The notes under the pieces: model-generated
Told to the model about the DNA's origin: nothing
Databases searched by the model: none
Seen by the model: only the letters and a program-made list of their open reading frames with translations
Part shown: piece by piece, positions 62,080-64,000 of the stretch
How positions within the stretch are numbered: the stretch's first letter is position 1
Layout: each line of letters begins with the position of its first letter
Assembly: GCF_000282975.1 (NCBI RefSeq)
Contig: NZ_ALJC01000114.1
Span: 49,736-113,735, forward strand
From: Pseudomonas psychrophila HA-4
GTDB lineage: Bacteria > Pseudomonadota > Gammaproteobacteria > Pseudomonadales > Pseudomonadaceae
Length of the DNA: 64,000 nucleotides
Direction: 5' to 3'
Program-made: the position numbers and the translations under genes

Positions 62080-63024
62080 GGCTTGGTGTGTGTGTGTGCA
62101 ACCGCGGGTAGGCTCCTGCGCCAACTGCTCGGCTAGGTAATCGATAAATACCCGCAGCTTGGGCGGCAGGTAACGCGAGGGGGTATGCAGCAACCACACA
62201 CCGCCGTGGTAGGAGGCAATAAAATTCCAGGCCGGCAATACCTGAACCACCAAGCCTTGCTCCAACGCCTGACGCGCCGTGAAGTACGGCAAACTGCCAA
62301 TCCCGACGTGCTGCAACACCGCATCCAGCCTCACGCCGGTGTGATTGGCCGCATAACGACCGGTCACGCCCACCGTTACCGATTTGCCGCCTTGCTTGAA
62401 TTTCCAGCGTGCATCGGCAGGGGTTTCGCCCAAATAAATACAGCTGTGCTGCCGTAAGTCCTCAGGTTGTTGCGGCACACCATGCTCTGCCAGATAGGCG
62501 GGCGTGGCGCACAGCAAATGCTCAATTGGGAACAACTGCCGCCCCACGAGCCCCGGCGGCGGCTGATCGGTAATACGAATGCTCAAGTCAACGTTGTCAT
62601 CGATCAGGTCGACATAGCGGTCTTCCAAAATCAATTGCACATCCACTTTGGGGTATCGACGCAAAAACTCTGGCATGTGCGGGTGCACCACATAACGCCC
62701 TACCGCCTTGGGCACGCTAACCCGCACTAAGCCTTCGGCCTCCTGCGTAAAGCGACCACTGAGATCCATCACCGATTGCGCCGCGCCCGCCACTTCACGG
62801 CACCGCTTGAAGACCTCTTCGCCGCCATCGCTCAACCGCAACTTGCGCGTGGTGCGTTGCAATAAGCGAATGGCGAGGGCTTTTTCAAGACGCGAAATAC
62901 TACGGCTGACCGATGAGGGTGACGTACCGAGCTGACGCGCCGCTTCGGAAAAGCTCGCACACTCCACCACCTTCACGAATATCAGCATTTCCGCCAACAA
63001 GGACTGCGGGATATTTATGCTCAT
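62068..63024 (-). CDS. LysR-family transcriptional regulator
   Basis: 318 aa from ATG at 63024; another ATG at 63039 is possible. N-terminal winged helix SFSEAARQLGTSPSSVSRSISRLEKALAIRLLQRTTR, then a substrate-binding domain (PAYLAEHGVPQQPEDLRQHSCIYL, KSVTVGVTGRYAANH). The subgroup resembles regulators next to stress or detoxification genes; the likely divergent target is the AlaX-like gene or an outside gene. The last codons and the stop lie in the REPIN right arm (about residues 310-318). Confidence 0.92.
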   Translation of the reverse strand: MSINIPQSLLAEMLIFVKVVECASFSEAARQLGTSPSSVSRSISRLEKALAIRLLQRTTRKLRLSDGGEEVFKRCREVAGAAQSVMDLSGRFTQEAEGLVRVSVPKAVGRYVVHPHMPEFLRRYPKVDVQLILEDRYVDLIDDNVDLSIRITDQPPPGLVGRQLFPIEHLLCATPAYLAEHGVPQQPEDLRQHSCIYLGETPADARWKFKQGGKSVTVGVTGRYAANHTGVRLDAVLQHVGIGSLPYFTARQALEQGLVVQVLPAWNFIASYHGGVWLLHTPSRYLPPKLRVFIDYLAEQLAQEPTRGCTHTHQARSS

Positions 63025-63183
63025 GACGCACAGGTCCATTGAAATTTAGGCGGATTATCACACCTCAAGTGCATCTCTATACTAAAACCTGCTCAAGCCC
63101 CACGCCTGTAAAAGGTCTCGAGGCTATCGAGCATCGACCGGCTCTTCCTAAAAGGGGAGTGATTACCTGATCAGGACACCCAC

Positions 63184-63810
63184 ATGACTCAACGCCTGTT
63201 TTTTACCGACGACTCACTGACCGCCGACGTCGAGGTCATTGGCTGTACGCCTCATGAAGCGGGGTTTGCAGTCACTCTGAACGCCACGCCTTTTCACCCG
63301 CAGGGCGGCGGGCAACCGAGTGACACAGGCTGGATCGGTGACAGCCAAGTGCTGAAAGTGGTACAGGAGCCTGACGCGATCGTGCACTTCGTCAACAGTG
63401 CCGTTGCCACAGGCCCGGCCCGCGCCACGGTTGACGCCGAACGCCGACAGTTGAATGCGCGCCTGCATTCGGCCGGGCACTTGATTGGTGTGTTCGGCGA
63501 GCAATCAGGCTGGCTGCCAACCAAGGCACACCATTGGCCAGGTGAGTGCCGGGTCAGTTTCACCCCCGGCCAAAACGCTCAGCCGCTCGAACCGCAGGCC
63601 ATTGAACAACAGCTCGAACAGTGGGTAATCGCCAACCTGCCGCGCATCACCCATGTCGACGCCGAGCAGCGCACCATCGGCTTTGGTGATCTGCCCAGCT
63701 ACCCGTGTGGCGGTACTCACGTGAGTTCATTGAGTGAATTGAACGCGGTCAGTGTGTTGTCCGTTACCCAAAAGAAAGGCGTGCTCAGCGTTCGTTATCA
63801 CGTGGACTGA
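63184..63810 (+). CDS. AlaX-type alanyl-tRNA editing protein
   Basis: 208 aa. It resembles the editing domain of alanyl-tRNA synthetase: HPQGGGQPSDTGWIG near the start, metal-binding HSAGHLIG (HxxxH) and CGGTHVSSL (Cys and His). It hydrolyses Ser-tRNA(Ala) and similar misacylated tRNAs in trans. Divergent from the LysR gene with about 160 nt between. Confidence 0.93.
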   Translation: MTQRLFFTDDSLTADVEVIGCTPHEAGFAVTLNATPFHPQGGGQPSDTGWIGDSQVLKVVQEPDAIVHFVNSAVATGPARATVDAERRQLNARLHSAGHLIGVFGEQSGWLPTKAHHWPGECRVSFTPGQNAQPLEPQAIEQQLEQWVIANLPRITHVDAEQRTIGFGDLPSYPCGGTHVSSLSELNAVSVLSVTQKKGVLSVRYHVD

Positions 63811-63914
63811 GCGTTAACCTGGCGGCGCCCGATGGCGGATGAAGCGACCCACGTGTTGATCCGCCGGAAAGTGAAGAATGTCATGCGGCCTAATTAGCTG
63901 GAAATCTAAAACGC

Positions 63915-63938
63915 AAAAAGCAGCCCTAAGGCTGCTTT
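63915..63938. terminator. Bidirectional hairpin after the AlaX gene
   Basis: A 9-bp stem AAAGCAGCC / GGCTGCTTT with a 4-nt loop; the minus strand has five T after the stem, while the + strand has only a weak T-tract. It can end a leftward gene beyond the window or the AlaX gene. Confidence 0.65.
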
Positions 63939-64000
63939 CTGAGTGTTTTTTGAAACTGCGTAGCTCCAAAAAACAAAATTTGGAGCGGGAAACGAGACTC

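Noticed and set aside
1..64000. CRISPR arrays, rRNA, tRNA genes, insertion sequences or phage genes
   Set aside because: None was seen: no regularly spaced repeats, no transposase- or integrase-like frame, and no tRNA cloverleaf noticed by eye.

Overview
The window is Pseudomonas chromosome, most like the P. fluorescens/P. syringae side of the genus. The evidence is gene order. The stretch TetR - (RgsA sRNA) - tatD - holB - tmk - mltG - pabC - fabF - acpP - fabG - fabD - plsX - rpmF - yceD - maf - sppA - HAD - rluC - rne, and the stretch murB - ptp - kdsB - Trm112-like - lpxK - exbD - exbB - comEC - DUF2062, follow the conserved P. aeruginosa order (PA2957 to PA2985). There rne and murB are neighbours. 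Here about 30 kb separates them, and that block is a complete Hrp1-type (P. syringae-like) type III secretion (T3SS) island with effectors and chaperones.

Layout. 1-0.64 kb: 5' part of a moaA-like radical SAM gene. 0.76-15 kb: core genes for fatty acid synthesis, replication and cell envelope; pilZ, normally between tatD and holB, is missing. 15.6-18.8 kb: rne, ending in a strong bidirectional terminator. 19.0-24.6 kb, leftward: hrpK, a harpin-like lytic transglycosylase, a HopAA1 homologue and a HopAI1/SpvC-type phosphothreonine lyase, behind one hrp box. 24.7-25.2 kb: hrpL with a sigma-54 promoter. 25.4-38.1 kb, rightward: hrpJ-hrcV-hrpQ-hrcN-hrpO-hrpP-hrcQa-hrcQb-hrcR-hrcS-hrcT-hrcU, then two cargo genes, a double CesT-type chaperone and a short HopM1-like protein. 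38.1-41.4 kb, leftward: hrpF-hrpG-hrcC-hrpT-hrpV. 41.6-44.3 kb, leftward: hrpA-hrpB-hrcJ-hrpD-hrpE, without hrpZ. 44.3-45.3 kb: a single enhancer-binding regulator, HrpS-like; no hrpR. 45.9-48.0 kb: a HopX-like Cys-His-Asp effector and a CesT-type chaperone, each behind its own hrp box. 48.0-48.6 kb: an SLT-domain lipoprotein. Then core genes from murB to DUF2062. 56-64 kb: ABC-2 exporter, GST, FadE-type acyl-CoA dehydrogenase, a PA2817-like protein, a LysR regulator whose 3' end is a REPIN arm, and an AlaX-type editing protein.

Inferred circuit: HrpS activates hrpL through sigma-54. HrpL then reads six hrp boxes found by eye (consensus GGAACC-N15/16-CCACNNA), upstream of hrpK, hrpJ, hrpF, hrpA, the HopX-like gene and its neighbouring chaperone. 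HrpV and HrpG probably gate HrpS. Genes of the P. syringae conserved effector locus (hrpH-like, hopAA, hopM-like) are present but scattered inside the structural cluster; avrE, hrpW, hrpZ and hrpR were not found. Exact start codons are choices based on Shine-Dalgarno spacing and remembered family lengths; no database search was run.
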